NCBI GenBank assembly: GCA_051881075.1
Contig: JBJEPE010000009.1
Coordinates: 1-24,295 of the forward strand
Length of the DNA stretch: 24,295 bases
Source: RUG14223 sp051881075
GTDB taxonomy: Bacteria > Bacillota > Clostridia > Oscillospirales > Acutalibacteraceae
Direction: 5' to 3'
Notes under the pieces: generated by a model
The model's input: only the letters and a program-made list of their open reading frames with translations
What the model was told of the DNA's origin: nothing
Databases searched by the model: none
Made by a program: the position numbers and the translations under genes
In this document: piece by piece, positions 23,640 through 24,295 of the stretch
Position numbering within the stretch: the stretch's first letter is position 1
How the letters are laid out: every line of letters starts with the position of its first letter

Positions 23640-24295
23640 ATTTTTGCCACTTTTTAACATATGCTACAAGTTTAATATGACTTACTGTTTGGCTTCGCAC
23701 ACAGTCTTTCAATCGGTTAAGATGCAGGCAGTAAAATACGAATATAAAAAAGTCCGTGTGCTCAGCGAGTCAGTAAAACCGACAGCATCGTTGGCAGGGA
23801 AGCCCTGCACCAAAGTTGCGGCAGGGTAGCCCTGCGGCAATGTTGCGCACAGGGTGATTATGTGAGATTAAATATATAACACGCATCTTAACTACATTGC
23901 ATTAATTTAGACTTTATAGACTATCTGTAATAATTACGTACAATATAGTCTAAGTCCTTATTTCCCCATCCCCCGACCCCCTTCCCCAAGGGTCGGTTAG
24001 ACCGACAGCAACGTTGCGTACAGAGATATTAATAATATAAGGTGCGTATCACGCATCGAAATTAGTTATTGTTTGTAGGGTTTCGCCCCTGCACTCCTAT
24101 GATTTGCACATCGGGCTGCTTAAAAGATTAGCAATCTAAATTATATACACTACAAAAGTTTGCATAGCACGCATCGTAGTGCTATGCAAAAAGACTAGCA
24201 ATCGGTTGGTTGCAGGCAATAAATTATAATAATAAAAAAGTTAGTTTGCTCAGCGAAGCGGTCGTTCAGGAAGGGGAGCTGGGGAAACCCAATCG
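23640..24295. repeat. Gene-free region with dispersed intergenic repeats and small palindromes
   Basis: No credible gene. Two copies of a roughly 58-base repeat run from CAATCGGTT to GCTCAGCGA (23710-23768 and 24199-24256), both with a central AATAAAAAAGT-like block. Other repeated bits: CCGACAGCA...CGTTG (23779 and 24002 areas), GCAAYGTTGCGYACAG (about 23837 and 24008), and CACGCATC (about 23881, 24051, 24169). Small hairpins: GCAGGG/CCCTGC twice (23794-23808, 23821-23835), CCGACCC/GGGTCGG (23973-23996), TAGACTAT/ATAGTCTA (23917-23952). Probably a cluster of species-specific intergenic repeat elements. Confidence 0.7.

Noticed and set aside
23644..23829. 61-codon plus-strand ORF in the right-end intergenic region
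   Set aside because: It runs through the dispersed repeat and the GCAGGG palindromes, and has no ribosome site.

Overview
The window looks like a draft chromosomal contig from a low-GC, Gram-positive gut-type Clostridia (Oscillospiraceae/Ruminococcus-like; the genus is a guess). The basis is: SigA-type promoters (TTGACA-N17-TATAAT), AGGAGG-type ribosome sites, an M-box magnesium riboswitch, tarI/tarJ-like genes for CDP-ribitol, SLH domains, and BspA-type leucine-rich secreted proteins. A run of exactly 100 N (20730-20829) shows it is a scaffold.

Left part (1-4300), housekeeping, all on the minus strand: tRNA-Tyr (cut by the window edge) and tRNA-Thr behind a near-perfect promoter; hflX (ribosome-rescue GTPase); a stand-alone MsmX/UgpC-type sugar ABC ATPase; and an rsuA-type pseudouridine synthase 2 bases downstream of a small membrane-anchored DUF4830-like gene.

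Secreted nuclease block (4377-13330, minus strand): two large exported proteins that combine EndA/NucM-type (endonuclease I, His-Me finger) nuclease domains with BspA-like leucine-rich repeats. The upstream one (1415 aa) carries TWO complete nuclease domains in tandem; the downstream one (934 aa) carries one. Between them lies a cytoplasmic-looking zinc-ribbon protein of unknown function. The 1415-aa gene has a gene-free upstream leader that reads as a multi-branched RNA structure on its coding strand. This block is the most unusual gene arrangement in the window.

Magnesium operon (13580-16564, plus strand): SigA promoter, M-box aptamer, terminator with a visible mutually exclusive antiterminator, a 48-codon small ORF, then mgtE, an isochorismatase-like hydrolase and a lipoprotein, closed by a strong terminator. 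All are likely under Mg2+ control.

Regulator and cell-surface region (16579-21700, plus strand): a DUF5131 (phage Gp37/Gp68-like) gene with its own promoter; an HTH plus TPR-like (RRNPP/Rgg-type) regulator; a 123-aa secreted protein of unknown function; and a secreted C39-like peptidase with repeated beta modules and C-terminal SLH domains (interrupted by the assembly gap). The two secreted genes share a 28-bp upstream box at identical spacing from TATAAT, overlapping where the -35 would be. They are good candidates for joint activation, most simply by the neighbouring regulator.

Right end (21743-24295): convergent tarJ/tarI pair on the minus strand (CDP-ribitol synthesis for wall polymers), then about 0.75 kb without genes that carries two copies of a dispersed intergenic repeat and several small palindromes.
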